DNA of 64,000 bases, taken from NCBI GenBank assembly GCA_963575745.1, contig CAUYUJ010020602.1:31001-95000 (forward strand). The letters are read 5' to 3'. This document shows, piece after piece, positions 44,150 through 57,200 of the stretch. A program made the translations under genes and the position numbers. Position 1 is the stretch's first letter. Each line of letters begins with the position of its first letter. The notes beneath the pieces were generated by a model. That model saw only the letters and a list, made by a program, of their open reading frames with translations, had not been told where the DNA came from and did not search any database. This DNA comes from Prorocentrum cordatum. Lineage: Eukaryota > Sar > Dinophyceae > Prorocentrales > Prorocentraceae.

Positions 44150-44425
44150 GGTGGGGCTATAGGGCTTTGCGGCTTTAAAGCTGTAGGGCTATAGGGCGAT
44201 GCGGCCATATAGAAGCCTTTAGGGCTACGGGGCTCTAGGGCAACAGGGCTATATGGGCTAAGGGCTATAAGGCTATTCGGGCTATAGGGCTATGAGTCAT
44301 ATACGGATATCGGGCTTCAGGACCACAGGCCTATAGGGCTATAGGGCTATAGGGCTATGGGGCTATGGGGCTATGGGGCTACGGGGCTACGGGGCAATTG
44401 GGCCATAGGGCTATCGGAGGTGAGG
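44150..44425. repeat. (GGGCTATA)n array
   Basis: GGGCTATAGGGCTATGG-type units of 8-9 bases. A short satellite of the same word lies at 45835-45905. Confidence 0.85.
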
Positions 44426-44539
44426 GGGTGGGATCGAAAAGGAACGGCGAGCCCCCCACCGGGAAATCGGTTTCGGTTTCGCGTTCGCGCGCGCCGTGCG
44501 TGCGAGGCGAAGCTGCGTGGGCGGGCGAGGAAGAATCTC

Positions 44540-44770
44540 CTGTGGCTGAGGCGCGGCCGGACCAAATGTTCCTCTCCCGGGGCGCGGGGCCCCGCGGTGC
44601 CCCGCCGGCGTCCCGCGGCGCCCTCCTGCGGCTGAGGCGCGGCCGGACCACATGTTTCTCATCCGGGGCGCGGGGGCACGCGGTGCCCCGCCGGTGTCCC
44701 GCGGTGCCCCGCGATGTCCCGCGGTGTCCCGCGGTGCCCCGCGGTGCCCCGCCGGTGCCCCGCGGTGTCT
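44540..44770. repeat. ~86-bp duplication then CCGCGGTGCC array
   Basis: CTGAGGCGCGGCCGGACCA occurs at 44546 and 44631, followed by a run of GCGGTGCCCC/GCGGTGTCCC units to 44770. Non-coding. Confidence 0.75.
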
Positions 44771-44774
44771 CGCG

Positions 44775-45790
44775 AGGATGATGATGATGAGATGATGATG
44801 ATGATGATGATGATGGTGCCCCGATGAAGATGGTGATGATGGTGATGCTGGTGTCGATGATGATAATAGTGCCCTGGTGATGATGATGATGCTCATGATG
44901 GTTATGTTGATGATAACGACGATGATGGTGTCCCGATGATGATGATGGTGACGATGATGATGATGATGGTTCCGATGATGCTGGTGATGATGAAGTTGAT
45001 GGAAAAGGTGTCCCGGCAATGAGGCTGATGATGATGATCTTGATGATGATGATGATGGTGTCCCGATGATGATGCTGATGATGGACATGATGATGATGGT
45101 GATGCTGAAGGTGTCCCGGTGATGATAATAATGATAAAGACGATGCTGATGATGATGCTGATCACGATGATGATGGTGCCCCGATGATGGTGACGATTTT
45201 GTTGATGATGAAGTCGATGATGATGATGATGCGATGATCATGATGATGATGGTGTCCCGGGAATGATGGCGATATTGATGATAATGTTGATGATGAGAAC
45301 GATGGTGATCATGATGATGCCCCGATTACGATGATGATTCTGATAATGCTGCTGATGATGATGACGATGACTGTGTCCCGATGATGATGATGATGATGCT
45401 GATGGTGAGATGATGATGGTGATGATGATGTTATCCCGATGATGATGCTGACGTTGATGATGATGTTTTATGATGGTGATGATGACGGTGCCCTCGTGAT
45501 GATGACGATGTTGGTGATGCTGTTGATGCTGATGATGTTGTTGATGATGATGACGATGTTGATGACGTTGGTTATGAGAGCGATTGTGATATCGATCATG
45601 AGATCGATATTGAGACCGAATGCGAAATCGACTGTGTGATCGATTGTGAGATCGATTGTGAGATCAATTGTGAGATCGATCGAATGAGATAGATCGAGTG
45701 AAATCGATTGTGAGATCGATCGAGCGGGACCGATAGTGAGATCGATACTGAGATCGATAGTGAGACCGATCGAGTGAGACGTTGGCTCCC
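44775..45790. repeat. (GAT)n array with GTGTCCCGATGATG punctuation, then GTGAGATCGATT units
   Basis: GAT/ATG triplets are broken at intervals by GGTGTCCCGATGATG or GGTGCCCCGATGATG, which gives a higher-order pattern. From about 45580 the array becomes 12-14-bp TGTGAGATCGATTG units. Met/Asp/Ser/His frames are artefacts. Confidence 0.9.
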
Positions 45791-45904
45791 CCCCCCCGAA
45801 CCTCCTTATCACCCGGGGGATGGTCGTATAGGTGCGGCTATAAGGCTATAGGGTTATAGTGCTATAAAGATATATGGCGATTGGGCTATTGGGCTATAGG
45901 GATG

Positions 45905-46075
45905 CAAGGCACCCCCGGGCACTTCTGGGCACCCCGGGCACCCTTGGGCACCCGGGCACCCCCGGACCCCCGGGCACCCGGCCCCGGCCACCGAAATCGG
46001 CCACACACCCGGGCACCCGGGCACCCCCGGGAACCCCCGGGCACCCGGCCCCGGCCACCGAAATCGGCCGCCCAC
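45905..46075. repeat. GGGCACCC array with 28-bp duplicated block
   Basis: Decamer-like CCCCGGGCACC units. CACCCGGCCCCGGCCACCGA followed by AATCGGCC occurs twice (about 45976 and 46043). Confidence 0.8.
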
Positions 46076-46134
46076 CTCACCTCAGCTTTATATCCGCTAG
46101 GACCCCTTACAAAGGCAAGCTCTGATTGGGGAAC

Positions 46135-46660
46135 TGCGAACTACTCCCCCTCTTCCCCCCCCCGCACACTGCTTTTTACGCGCAGATTTCCCCGGAGCTG
46201 GGTTCTCGCATGCATTTTTCCAAAATGCTGCTCTCGCTGAGGCGCCGGCCTCAGTTTCGGGCCCCGCTCGTTCCGAATCGTGCTCCCGCTGCAGCGCTGG
46301 CCTCATGCCCGTGCTTCCGCTCGTTCTGCATCGTGCTCCCGCTGCAGCGCTGGCCTCATTCCTGCGCTTCCGCTCGTTTCGACTCGCGCCCCCGCTGCAG
46401 CGCTGGCGTCGTTTCCCGCGCCATGCCACGGCGCGCAATGCAATGCTAGGTTGATAATGCGCTTTGCGGTGCTCTTCGACGCCATGCCATGCCGTGCTCT
46501 ACAATGCATCGCGTACCCTTTCAGGATCATTGCCCTGCTCGACATCCGACTGCGCGATTAGAGAGGGGACCTGCGCCATGGCAAGGGATGGGAGGGGGAG
46601 GGGGGGTAGGGTTTGGTCCATATTTGACGCGAGCGCGCCTAGCCCCCCCCCCCCCCCCCT
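46135..46660 (+). repeat. Interspersed repeat family D, copy 4
   Basis: ACTACTCCCCCTCTTCCC, TTTTTACGCGCAGATTTCC (46171), three ~53-bp units with CCGCTGCAGCGCTGG, ACAATGCATCGCGTACCC (46501), GCTCGACATCCGACTG (46538) and TGACGCGAGCGCGCCTAGC (46625). Same orientation as the other copies. Confidence 0.8.
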
Positions 46661-47999
46661 CCCCCATCTGCCCCCTCAGCCTCCTCGTCCTCGTCGCCTC
46701 CCTCTCCTCATCCTCCTCGCCCTCCTGCTGTCGCTGCCACTGCCCCTTGCCCCCGCCCCCGGGCGCGGCGCCTTGGCGGCCTCAGCCTCGGCGGCCTCGG
46801 CCCGCGCGCGCGGGGGGGTCTCGGGCAGCGCGGGGGGGGGCGGAGGCGAAGGGGCGGAGTTAGGGGGGGGTGGGGCGGGGGGGGGGAGGAGGAGGAGGGG
46901 AAGAGGAGGAAGGCGAGGAGGAGGAGGAGAGAAGAGGAGGGGGGGGGGGGGGGGGGGGCGAGGAGGGCGAGGAGGAGGAGAGGAAGAGCGAGGATGAGCA
47001 GGAGGTGGGTAGGAGGAGAGGCGAGAGACCCGCGATGGAGCAGCACACGCGGCTGGGAACGGCCGAGGAGGGAGGGGGGGGGGGTGGGTCGAGGTTTTGG
47101 TTTCGGCCAGGACAAGCTGTTTGATTTGAGACGCCCCCCCCCCCCCCCCCCCCCCCCTTCCCTGGATCCCCCGATGACTTAGAATTGCATGTGAAGGATG
47201 CAAGGGCGGGCAGACGCTCTGCCTCGTTTCCGCGGCCCCCCCCCCACCTCCCCCCCTGCCTCGCCCTCGCCACGCTACCTCCTACCTCTCGACTTTCGCC
47301 CTCTCCTCAGGCCCTTCCCCGTTCCTTGGAAGTCTCGCGCATTCCCGCGGCGGGAAGCTACATAATCTGCACTATAGGAGACATTGATTTAAATGTGAAC
47401 CCTGCGGCGGCAACCTTCACGTCGCCAGAATCCGCCCCTGGTTGGATCGCGGGGCCCAGGGGCAAGGGGCCCAGGGCCGTTGGTCCCGGAATCACCCTGG
47501 CCCCGTGCATCGTTGATGTGCCGCGCTCGCACACGTACTCTGTCTTCGCCCAGAGCAAGACCATCGAGGTGACTCTCAAGGTGGCGCAGCTCGAGATGCC
47601 AGCAGCGGAGCTGCCTGACATCGCGAAGGCCGCCGACGGGGGCCAAGGTCGGCACCGGGTTCCGCGCGCGCCGCTGCCCCCGTGCTGGCGCCGCGAAGAC
47701 GGCGCCGAGGTTCAGAGCCAAGGGGGCGGGCCATGGGGGGGGCGGCAGGGGCTGCGCCGGCGGCGGCGGCGCCCCAAAGCAGGAAAAAGGTCGACGCCTG
47801 CGTCGAGCACTTGGGTAGGTAGGTTGCAGCGGCCTGTAGTGTTCCTCCTCGTTCCTCGCCCTCGAGTCCCCAGGCTCCCCCTTCTCATCCTCCCCCCTCC
47901 TCCCCCTCCTCCTCCTGCCCTCGCCCCCCCTCCCTGCCCCCCCCCATCCCTCCTCCCCCTCCTCGCTCCTGCATCCTATTCATCTTCCCCTCCCCCCCC

Positions 48000-48000
<1 letters not shown>
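46661..48000. other. G/C-run-rich region with no secure gene
   Basis: 46661-47170 alternates C runs, GGA-rich tracts and G runs. In 47185-47700 one plus frame reads as possible protein around 47350-47640 (YIICTIGDIDLNVNP, SKTIEVTLKVAQLEMP), but it loses character on both sides. I leave it uncalled at low confidence. Confidence 0.35.
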
Positions 48001-48065
<65 letters not shown>

Positions 48066-48260
48066 TTCTCTCTTTCTCTCCCTCTCTCTATATATCCATA
48101 TCTCTCTCTCTCTCTCTCTTCTCTCTTCTCTCTTTCTCTCGCATCTCCTCTCTCCTCTCTCTCTCTCCGCTCTCTCTCTCTCTCTCTCCTCTCCCTCTCT
48201 CTCCTTCCTCTCTCTCTCTCTCTCTCTCTTTTTTCTCTCTCTCGCTCTCGTCTCTTCTCC

Positions 48261-48338
<78 letters not shown>
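48001..48338. repeat. (CT)n microsatellite
   Basis: CTCTCT over about 340 bases with a few TTT, TAT and CTTCTC interruptions. It ends 154 bases upstream of the LINE ORF1 start codon and might lie in the element's 5' region. Confidence 0.95.
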
Positions 48339-48492
48339 GTCTCGGCTCGAGAGTGCCCTGCACTCAGACCGCAGCCGCGACGCGAAGCGCCCCGCCTCGG
48401 AGTCAGACTCCCAGGCCTCGCGAGACCGGAGGGGTCCCAGCAGGACCCTACTGATTCGCGTCACCTCTCTCCCCACCAGAGCGCCCGCAGCA

Positions 48493-48902
48493 ATGGCCCC
48501 CAGTAAGCCGGAGCGCCGTCGCTCTTCCAAGCAGCCGCCGAGCTCACGTCCTGCTGCTGAAGGGTCTCTCCTCCAACGCAAGCAGGACTGCATCGCAGCT
48601 TTCAAGCAAGCGGGGTCTGACCGCCCCACGGCCGCATACAACGGGCTCGCCGAGCTGAACGCGGACGAGCTGCAGGCCACGTACGACATGCACAAGACCA
48701 ACACAAAGAAGCTCGGCAGTGCCTTGATCCGCATGTGTGCCGCCAACCAGATCAGCTACACGCTGGATCACCACCAGCGCAGCAAGCCTAAGCGCATTGG
48801 TGGTGACACATCACACCCACCAGCTGCGTCCGCACGTCTTCAGGCTGCGGACGCCCAATTCATTGCCTTGGACCCGGCCTTCTGGAAGGTCCCAGTCCTT
48901 GC
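48493..48902 (+). CDS. LINE ORF1, 5' part
   Basis: Starts at ATG 48493 after the CT tract. The basic, Ser/Pro-rich N terminus (PERRRSSKQPPSSRP) is followed by a helical segment with Lys/Arg that may bind RNA (LLQRKQDCIAAFKQAG, MHKTNTKKLGSALIRM). The frame gives DPAFWKVP at 48870-48893 and then loses protein character, although the stop is only at 49092. The natural continuation (HITDDGKTYKPSISLHDYE) is in the -1 frame, starting near 48903. A single missing base, rather than a programmed shift, is likelier because no slippery heptamer is visible. Confidence 0.65.
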
Positions 48903-51062
48903 CGAACCCACATCACTGACGACGGCAAGACGTACAAGCCCAGTATCAGCCTCCACGACTACGAGAGCGGTGAACGGCTGCTGCAACACCACCTCGAGCA
49001 GGGTAAGCGTACCACGGGTCAGCTTGCGATTGCTGTCATGGGCCCAAAAAACGATAACTACGTCGGTACCGAGCTCGCCGTCCCCGTGCTGAAGCGTCAC
49101 CCCAAGGCGCCCAAAGTGGTCCACACGCACGTCCCCGTGACCGTGTACCAGCTGGGCACCAAGGAAGTCGCCTGCACGGAAAAAGTAGCCGTCGCCACCA
49201 TCGATCCTGCCGACCACGTATGCTGGATTCGGGTGACCATACATGAAACCGAGGCCATCGCCGCAGTCCCCTCCATGCATCAGGCCTTCGAGGATCAGTT
49301 CTCGGGAGGTGCCCCCGTGAACGGTGGTCCACGCGCCAGGGGTCCTTTCCGAAGGGACTCCGCTCCACAGGACAAGGCGCGCCAAAACCAAAAGCACAGG
49401 GAGTCCAAGAAAGACGCTCGCCGCCAGGAGCTCGATAGTCAGCTCCAGGACACCTTCAAGGCCCTCTTCCACGGCAACTTTAAAGCCGTCACCATCCTCG
49501 AACCCTGCAAAAGCCTAGGCAGGTATGGATCGGGCGTCGGAAAGAGGTCCCTGGCTGCCACCTTCGGCGTCAGTCTCCAAGCGGTTGACAAGGTCTTGGC
49601 GGGTTCAGGGCAACTCGGCGCCACCTACGACCTCAGCAACGTAGGTGCAGACGAGCCCACTGCAGACAAGTACCAGACCGTGTGGTTCCCTGAGGACCAG
49701 CCCATCACGATGGCAGATGCGTTCCAGAAGTCGGTGGATTTCAAGGCCCTAGGAGTCGTCAGGCACGGCAAGTCAGGCTTATTGGGGATCCGTGTTGCAC
49801 GAGGGTCAGACGCCGCCAAGGCTGCTGCCGTCAGCATCCGTGGCTGCGAAGCCACCCTCGCCAAGACGCGATACCGCATCACTGGCATTGCGGCACGCCA
49901 CGCCACGCTGACCCAGCTCGCTAAGACTCTCACGGGCCCGTCCGTCAAATGGGACTGCGAGGTCTACCACGCCGCCTGGGACCCAGCCACCTCGGCTCAG
50001 TTTGCCTTAGTGCGCGCCCATCGTCCCCCACCCACATATACGGTACAGGTCGCAGGGTGCCCCATCCCGTGGAGCATCACCGAGGCCCCGCTGGCTGAGG
50101 TGGCGCCGAAGAGGGACAACGTTACCATTGTCACCCCTACCACTATCACAGAGCCTGTGACGCCGCCAGCCCGTGGTGGCGGCTTCAGCCCCGCCACTGG
50201 CACACTACTCACCAAAGCGGCCCAGAGCCCTTACCTCCACGACCTCATGACTGCCACGCCCAAAGGCAAGGGCGTCGCACCGCTCCTGATCCCCAAGGAG
50301 GAGCCTTTAGCCAAGCGCCACCGATCCTCCAGTGGGAAACGCGACGCCACGCCGCACGCAAGATCACACGGCGCCCCAGGCCGCAGCTCCTCTGCACCCC
50401 CGCACGGCACGGATGGAGCTGCCGAGCGGACGGCCGTCCAAGGATCAGGTGGTCATGACCCGCAGCTTGGCACGGTGGCATCTGAAGGCGGGGGCCACAC
50501 GGAAGGGGACGCTGCCACAGCCGCCGAGGTACCAGGCGACGCTGACGACGTCGAGATCCTCTCATCAGGTGATGAATTCAGCGTGGCATCTCGCGAACTC
50601 AACACCTTCGGCGAACGCTTCGCAACGGCCCCTAAACTGCCAGATGCCGCCACGACCCGCATCCAACACATGGAACAACAGCACGAGCTGCTTGCCAACA
50701 CGGTGGATAACATGCAGGTTCAGCTTGCGGGCGTTCTCTCATCCCAGGCCACACTCACGGAGCACGTTTCAGGTTTGGAACGAGGGCTTGCCACCGTCGT
50801 CACCCAGCAACAGACGGCAACCACCGAAGCTGCTGCACTGCGTGGTGACATCCAGGCCCTCCTCGGGCACCTCACGGGGGGCACCATCCACCTGCCACAG
50901 GTGGCCACTCTCGAAACAAAAAAGGAGGAAGCTGCATCAGTTGCCGATCCCGTGGCGGTCTGCGGGTGGATTGACCAGCCAGGCCAGGTCACCCCAGGGA
51001 CGGGGCCCCCAGGGGCTGACAAAGGCAAAGACAAGGGTCGGGTCACTCAGGAACCCTATTGA
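48903..51062 (+). CDS. LINE ORF1, 3' part, gag-like with C-terminal coiled coil
   Basis: Open from about 48903 in the frame of the internal ATG 49038 to a stop at 51062. The likely role is RNA binding and particle assembly for the LINE, inferred from position. A basic segment (KARQNQKHRESKKDARRQEL) lies near 49375. Globular sequence follows to about 50100, then a low-complexity Pro/Thr/Ser linker holding one copy of the GGCTTCAGCC quasi-palindrome (50178-50193). A clear heptad region, MEQQHELLANTVDNMQVQL through LRGDIQALLGHL, spans 50667-50880. Coiled coils are common in LINE ORF1 proteins, although usually N-terminal. No CCHC knuckle is seen. Confidence 0.7.
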   Translation, partial: RTHITDDGKTYKPSISLHDYESGERLLQHHLEQGKRTTGQLAIAVMGPKNDNYVGTELAVPVLKRHPKAPKVVHTHVPVTVYQLGTKEVACTEKVAVATIDPADHVCWIRVTIHETEAIAAVPSMHQAFEDQFSGGAPVNGGPRARGPFRRDSAPQDKARQNQKHRESKKDARRQELDSQLQDTFKALFHGNFKAVTILEPCKSLGRYGSGVGKRSLAATFGVSLQAVDKVLAGSGQLGATYDLSNVGADEPTADKYQTVWFPEDQPITMADAFQKSVDFKALGVVRHGKSGLLGIRVARGSDAAKAAAVSIRGCEATLAKTRYRITGIAARHATLTQLAKTLTGPSVKWDCEVYHAAWDPATSAQFALVRAHRPPPTYTVQVAGCPIPWSITEAPLAEVAPKRDNVTIVTPTTITEPVTPPARGGGFSPATGTLLTKAAQSPYLHDLMTATPKGKGVAPLLIPKEEPLAKRHRSSSGKRDATPHARSHGAPGRSSSAPPHGTDGAAERTAVQGSGGHDPQLGTVASEGGGHTEGDAATAAEVPGDADDVEILSSGDEFSVASRELNTFGERFATAPKLPDAATTRIQHMEQQHELLANTVDNMQVQLAGVLSSQATLTEHVSGLERGLATVVTQQQTATTEAAALRGDIQALLGHLTGGTIHLPQVATLETKKEEAASVADPVAVCGWIDQPGQVTPGTGPPGADKGKDKGRVTQEPY

Positions 51063-51233
51063 AGGTGCCTCAGAGAGCCTGCCTCAGCCCTCCGAGGAAG
51101 CGCCTTCAGAGGCATCTCTTCTCTCTTCGCGTCGTATCTCTTTCTTGTCATATCATGTCAGTTTTGGCAGCAGCACGAGCAAGCTATCTGGTGTAGGGAC
51201 ACCTGTCATCTTGCTGTGGGTGTGTTTGTTGCA

Positions 51234-54200
51234 ATGTACATGAGCATGCAGGGGTATCTGAGGATGCGTGCTGACATGCAGCTTTTGGCTCATCGCTCGC
51301 GCCGCCCGCCAGGCCTCGCCATCATGTGGCGCCTTGCCTGCAGCCTGGCCCTCCCCTCGCTCGCTGGAGCACACCCGTCTTCAGGCGGTGCGCCCCAGCA
51401 TGGAGGTGAGGTTTTCCTGCGACACGCTGAACGTGGGACTCTTTTCTACCTTTACGATGACAGCATCTACAAGTACGATCACTGCACCATTTTGGACCCG
51501 ATCGTGAACAGCACCGTAGCCGCGGGTCCGTGCGGCAACGGACCGCTGGGCGCCATCGTGAGCGCATACGCGCCCTTGCCAACTACGACACATGCATCGA
51601 AATCCACCCCCAGCGTGGCCTCGACTGCGGTGCAGCAGATCCTTGACGGGGACGTTGATATAGGCCAGGCACACAGTGGCGGCTTCAGCCCCGCTGTTGT
51701 GCCCCGCTATTGCCCCACGGGTCTCACCACCCCCCTGTGCGCTAGGGGCGAACCCGAGGAGGACCCTGCTTTCTGGCACCTGATGATGATCCGTGCCCGC
51801 CTCATACCGTGTGCTGCGGCGTGGGCACCAGGTGAGGACCACCAGGACGTGTTCTGGGCATGGCTCGAGGACTGCGTCCCGTACGTCCTGGCGACGCTTC
51901 ATCTGCCACAGTACGATCACCTCTTCCAGGAGGATTCTGAGGACACAACCGACGCCCTGCGCCAGCTCACCGCGCTCGACATGTGCGAGGACATCTGGTA
52001 TAGAGCGGGCCTCGACAGACAGCGCACAAACCGCAACCTCACTCTTATCCAAGGCAGCCGCGAGCATCCCACCCGTTACTTTGGCCTCCTCCTGGAATAC
52101 CAGGGTGCTCGCGCCCAGCTTGTCGGCCCAGAAGCTTTCACGGCACCTTTGCCGCCATACCTCTCACGGGCCCACGCCTTACTACCAAGAGGCCTTCCCC
52201 CACCCGACCAAGACGCCCTGGCGTACCTCGCCGATGCGATCCTGCACCACCCGACAGACATGCAGCCGCTTGTGGAGGCAGAGCTCGCCGCGGCACCGAT
52301 GGAACCGCCTAACCCACCACCGCCAGCTGGCCTCGCCCAGAACGCCACGGGTGGTCAGGCCGCAGACGACCCCGTACCATGGTTGCTTCAGCACATTGCG
52401 GCCAGCGACATCAGCGACACACCCCTGGACTCATTCCACGCGTCGGACGATATCAGCAACATATCCCTGGGCTCGGTCCACGTGGACGATAGCCAGGACG
52501 ACATGGAAACCCAGGATCGCGACGGTACAACACCACCAGGCGACACGGCCCAGCGTGACCGCGACAGTGAACCCCACTTAGGGCACACCTCGTCGCACAG
52601 CAGTCCGCCCCACAACTCGGCTCAGGCCGACCCCTGCGCACAGCTCAACGACGCTGAAGGCGTCACTGCCGCCGACGCGACAAGCCATACCACTGCATCG
52701 CCAGCCCATGCCAGTCCGTGCAGTGGCGGCTTCAGCCCCGCTGCAGCACTGGCTAGACCTGGACATCCCCAGGCCGCAGGTGGCAGCACCTCGCCCCACA
52801 CCTCTGTACACCGTGACAACGTGACTGACTCCAACCCCAGTGTCATTGGCCACTGGCAGGCCGACATCGACAACGCCCCCATTAATGATGAGTACCCAGA
52901 TGCCAGCGGGTCCCACGAGCCCCAGCACAGCGCAGCGGCATCACGACATTGTGGCTGCCTCATCTGCCTCTTCGTGGCCACGTACGCCATCGTGATAGCA
53001 ATGCCGTACAAGGACCAGATCGATGGGTACTTGCCGACACCGAGCCGAGACCCCAGCTACCGACAACGACGACGACGCAAAGCGACGGCACCAGGCCCAT
53101 CGGTGCCCACCACATCCCGACGCACAACGACATACAACGTCACGTCCGCATTGTGGGCCACTCTCAAATGGACCAGCGTCAAACTCAGAGATAGCGTCTC
53201 GGGCGGAGCCACCGCAGTCGGGGTCGGCCTCGGGGGTGTCCTGAAATGGGCCAGCGGCAAGCTCGGGGCTATTGCCACGGGTGGAGTCGTGTGTGGTCTT
53301 CTACTCGTCAGTGCCAAACTTCTTGCCCAGGGAGCTGTCGGACACGTAGGAGCCCGCATCTGTGCGCGGGCCCTGGACTCATCCACAGCCCAGTGGTGCC
53401 TCCGCTGTTGCCAACCGAGCAGGAGGCCGCGTGATGAGGCCACATACAAAATGCCGTGCACGCTCGCCGACGAACACGACGACCAGCATGTGCACGCACT
53501 CCGACATCCGCTGCTGCAGGAACACTACGCCGCAGCAGTTGCCGCCGCAGTCGCCGATGTCACTACCGCCACCACCGCCGCCATCGTCGAAGTCACTGCC
53601 GCCGTATCGCGAGCCTCGTCTGTCACACCAAGATCGACCAGCCCGTCTCCACGAGACGGCTCCAAGAGCGGCGCGGCATTCGGTAACCTACCGACTAACG
53701 AGGATGCCACAGCACACGGCAGCGACACCGAGGCAAGGGAAACGCGTGAGCGCACCCACGATAGCCCGTGGTCCATCTTCCGACATGCTGATGCTCGTGG
53801 TTCCTCCCCCGACGCGGACACCCAACCACCACGACGGCGAGCACGCTATGCATCACCCGACAGGCCCCAGGCGCCTTCAGGCCCTGGTATGCCTTACACA
53901 GCCCTCAAGCCACCGACACGCAACTTACGCAACACTATCCAGCGCGACCCAGCGGTCCCCGTGCCGCCGAAGAGCATACTTAACGCCCTGTATCAAAACG
54001 GCTTTGCGCTAGGTAACAGTGGCGTGTCTACAGAGGACATCAAAGACGCTCTGCGACTCCACGACCATCCTCGATTTACTCATGATCCAACACTCCAAGC
54101 GCTGGGGCCGTGGACGGACATCATGCAGAGGCCCCCGAACCGCCTCACTTGGGTGCTGGAAGACTCGGGCGGGAACTCAGGCGAGACAATCTTCCCATAC

Positions 54201-57200
54201 CTCACGTGGGACCTCCGCCAACCCACCACCGACGCGCCCACTGTCTTCTGGCATGGGACCCGCGGCGACCTTGCGGCCCGTCTTGCTGCCAGTGGAGGGC
54301 ACCTCTTGCCAGGTCCCCGCCGTGAAGCGAAGGGCCGAACTGGCACCAACGTTGGCCGCACGTACGCGAGCGTGCACCCTTCGCTGGCCGCGTGGTACGC
54401 AATGCCGCCCCACCCGCCCTACAGTCTCGAAGACGACACCCTCGCGTGGGGACCCATCGCACTCTGGATGTGCGAGGCCACCCAACCACCGCGCGGGGAA
54501 AACAGGCACAACTTCGTGAAAGGGGAGGCCCACGGAGCGCGCCTCATTTACCCTCGGGTCCTGAGCCTCCTCATCCGCATGGACTGGTGCGCCCCCACAG
54601 AAGCTGCTTCCAGGTGCCGTGCCCTACCACACGCCTATGGCATGGGCGACTGCGCGCACGCCCTTCACATCGCTGGCTACGATCATCCAGATCTCCGTGA
54701 GGCGGCTGAAGCTCACGACCAGGAAGCTAGCACCAGGCGCAGACCAGCCATCGCGGCAGCGTGGCCACCGCCGCAGGCACTATACTCGCCAGAGGCAGCG
54801 CGAGTATGGGCCAAACAGCACTACGACACGGAAGCAGCCACCAGGGATGACCCTAACCAGCCCCGCCCACGCGTCTCGCTTCACATGCTCCAGCTGGACC
54901 CGAAACCACTCATCGACCTGGTGTACACTGGCTTGCAAGCTGTCCCCGTGCGGGGGCACCCTGACGCACGCGGGTCGCGCCCCAGCGGCTCCAGCCCTGG
55001 GGCCGCGTCGGGCCCACCACGCACGTACAAGTCAGGCACAGCCCTGGCGCACAGTCCAGACCGCTCATCGACGTCATCAGGAGCCGACGAACGCCGTACG
55101 CCTTCCCTCATCAGCGCGGCCGCCGCCCTCGCCCGAGGCCGTGCCCGCCCACGGCGATCTGCCTCTCGCTCGTCACGACAGAGTGGCGGGAACTCCACCT
55201 CAGACAACAGTGGCATCGAGACGTGGGAGCACATTGTGACGGAAGAGGAGCCGACTGCCTACCACGTCCTCGCCTACCACGTCCGTGATGTGCGGACCCG
55301 TGTCAATGCCCCTGGCATCGAGGTCTGGCTTGACCCTGGTGACCACCACGACGGTGCCTACTTACCGTGGGGGACGACAGTCATGGGCCACCGCGTTATT
55401 GACCCTGCGGTGGCGGGGCGGGACGGCTGGGTCATCCTCCACCACGACCACGGCGACACCACTACTAAGCTCTGGGCACCGACCCAAGTCCACGTCAAAG
55501 CGGACGACACCTGGCGCACCGTCATGGTACCAGCGGACATGGGGCCCCAGTGGATCAGGTGCCATGCCGAGGACGCTCGCCTCCCCGCCGAGGTTGTCCG
55601 CACTACAGGCCAATCCTGGTTTGCTGACGTCTGGCCCTTGTGGGATCGCCCGCGACCCCACCCAGACGACCCAGGCACAAACGAGCATGCGCTCCCGCCT
55701 TTACCAGGACGCTGGTCTTGCCTACAGTGTCGATTCCAATGCTGTCAGTACTGTGCGGCTCGCCGCAACACGCAGCTCGGCACCTCGGGCCAACCAACGT
55801 GCCCAGACTGCGCCCGCAGCGGACTGCGTACACTCATGGACTGGTCCACGGACTACTCGTGCAACAGTTGGACGTGTGCATACAGCACCAACAACAGGGA
55901 CTCCGACACATGCTGCCTGTCCAGCAGGTGCCCCCATCCCCCCAGTCCACACAGCCTGCTCGACGTCCGTGCCACAGGGATGCCGCCGCACATCCTTGCC
56001 CGCCAATTCGGCAACGCGCCAGCCCTCCACGACCTTAAGGAACCCCCCCGAGCGCCTTCAGGCCCCGGGGGGGAACCTCCACAACCAGGGCAAGCAGGTT
56101 ACCAGGGTCAATGGTACTTCCCACCGCAGCCGCGGCGCGTCCCCAGGCAGGGACTGCCTGACGGCACAAGGCGGCCACCTGGATTCACAGGAACGGGGAT
56201 GCCCGAAGAACCTTTCCCCGACCAACCTCTTTGGAGGGAAGGCTACGTGCTCTTCAGTCCCCACCAGGCCCTCAAGGAGGAATTCACCTTCAACAAGACG
56301 GTCCGCCGACCCTACTCCCTAGCCATCACCAACATGTACAGGGACCGTGTCACGGTCAGGACCGTCTGCGAGTCGATCGCCGAGCGCATCCACACTACCC
56401 GCACCCGCTGGCGAGACGTGGTACTGTACTGGGACGCCGAGGGTGGTCCTGGGCCTCAAGCCCTCGACTACGACATGCGACTCTGCGACGCCATGGTGAG
56501 CCGTGCCACGACCGAAGCCGAGCTAAACCACGACCGCAGCAACCGTGGTAGTTTCTGCCTCTATGGACCAGCGCACCAGCGAGCCGTCAACATCACGGCG
56601 ATCTCCGAGCCGCAGAACATCGACTACATGGAGCATGTGCGGCGATACTCACCCGTAGGGGGGACCTACCCTGACCACGCCTTCGAGCACGTCTATCGGG
56701 GCTGGCAGCGGCCCGACGTGCCCACCATCCTCCCCGACACCCGTCCCCTCTCGAGAGCCGACTGGCAGCGACACCAACAGCACCAGCAGCGCATTCAGCA
56801 GCGGGACCAACGTGACGCAGGACAGCAGGGCACGCCACGCTACCGCTCCCCCGCGCGAGTCCCGACAGGCGGTAACACGGCCTACGACGGGGTTGCCGCC
56901 TACTACCGTGGCCCCATAGGTGCCAGGCCCGCGGCTGCTGGAGCAGCCGCCTCCAGCTACGGCCACGCCCCCCACGCCAGGGTACACCCAGCGGTCATCG
57001 GCTACCCGCGTGCACCCGTGCAGGCCCTCCCAAGGGCCACCTCGCCAGTGCCAGGGTCCACGCGCGCCTGGGGCCTTTACTCAGGCCGACATGATGGCAC
57101 CTCCAGCAACCAGCCCGCAGTGATAACCCCTGCGGCTTCAGCCCAGGGGGCTGCAACAAACCGTGGCAGGGCTGGGCGCCCCGAAGGATGGCGTGATGCG

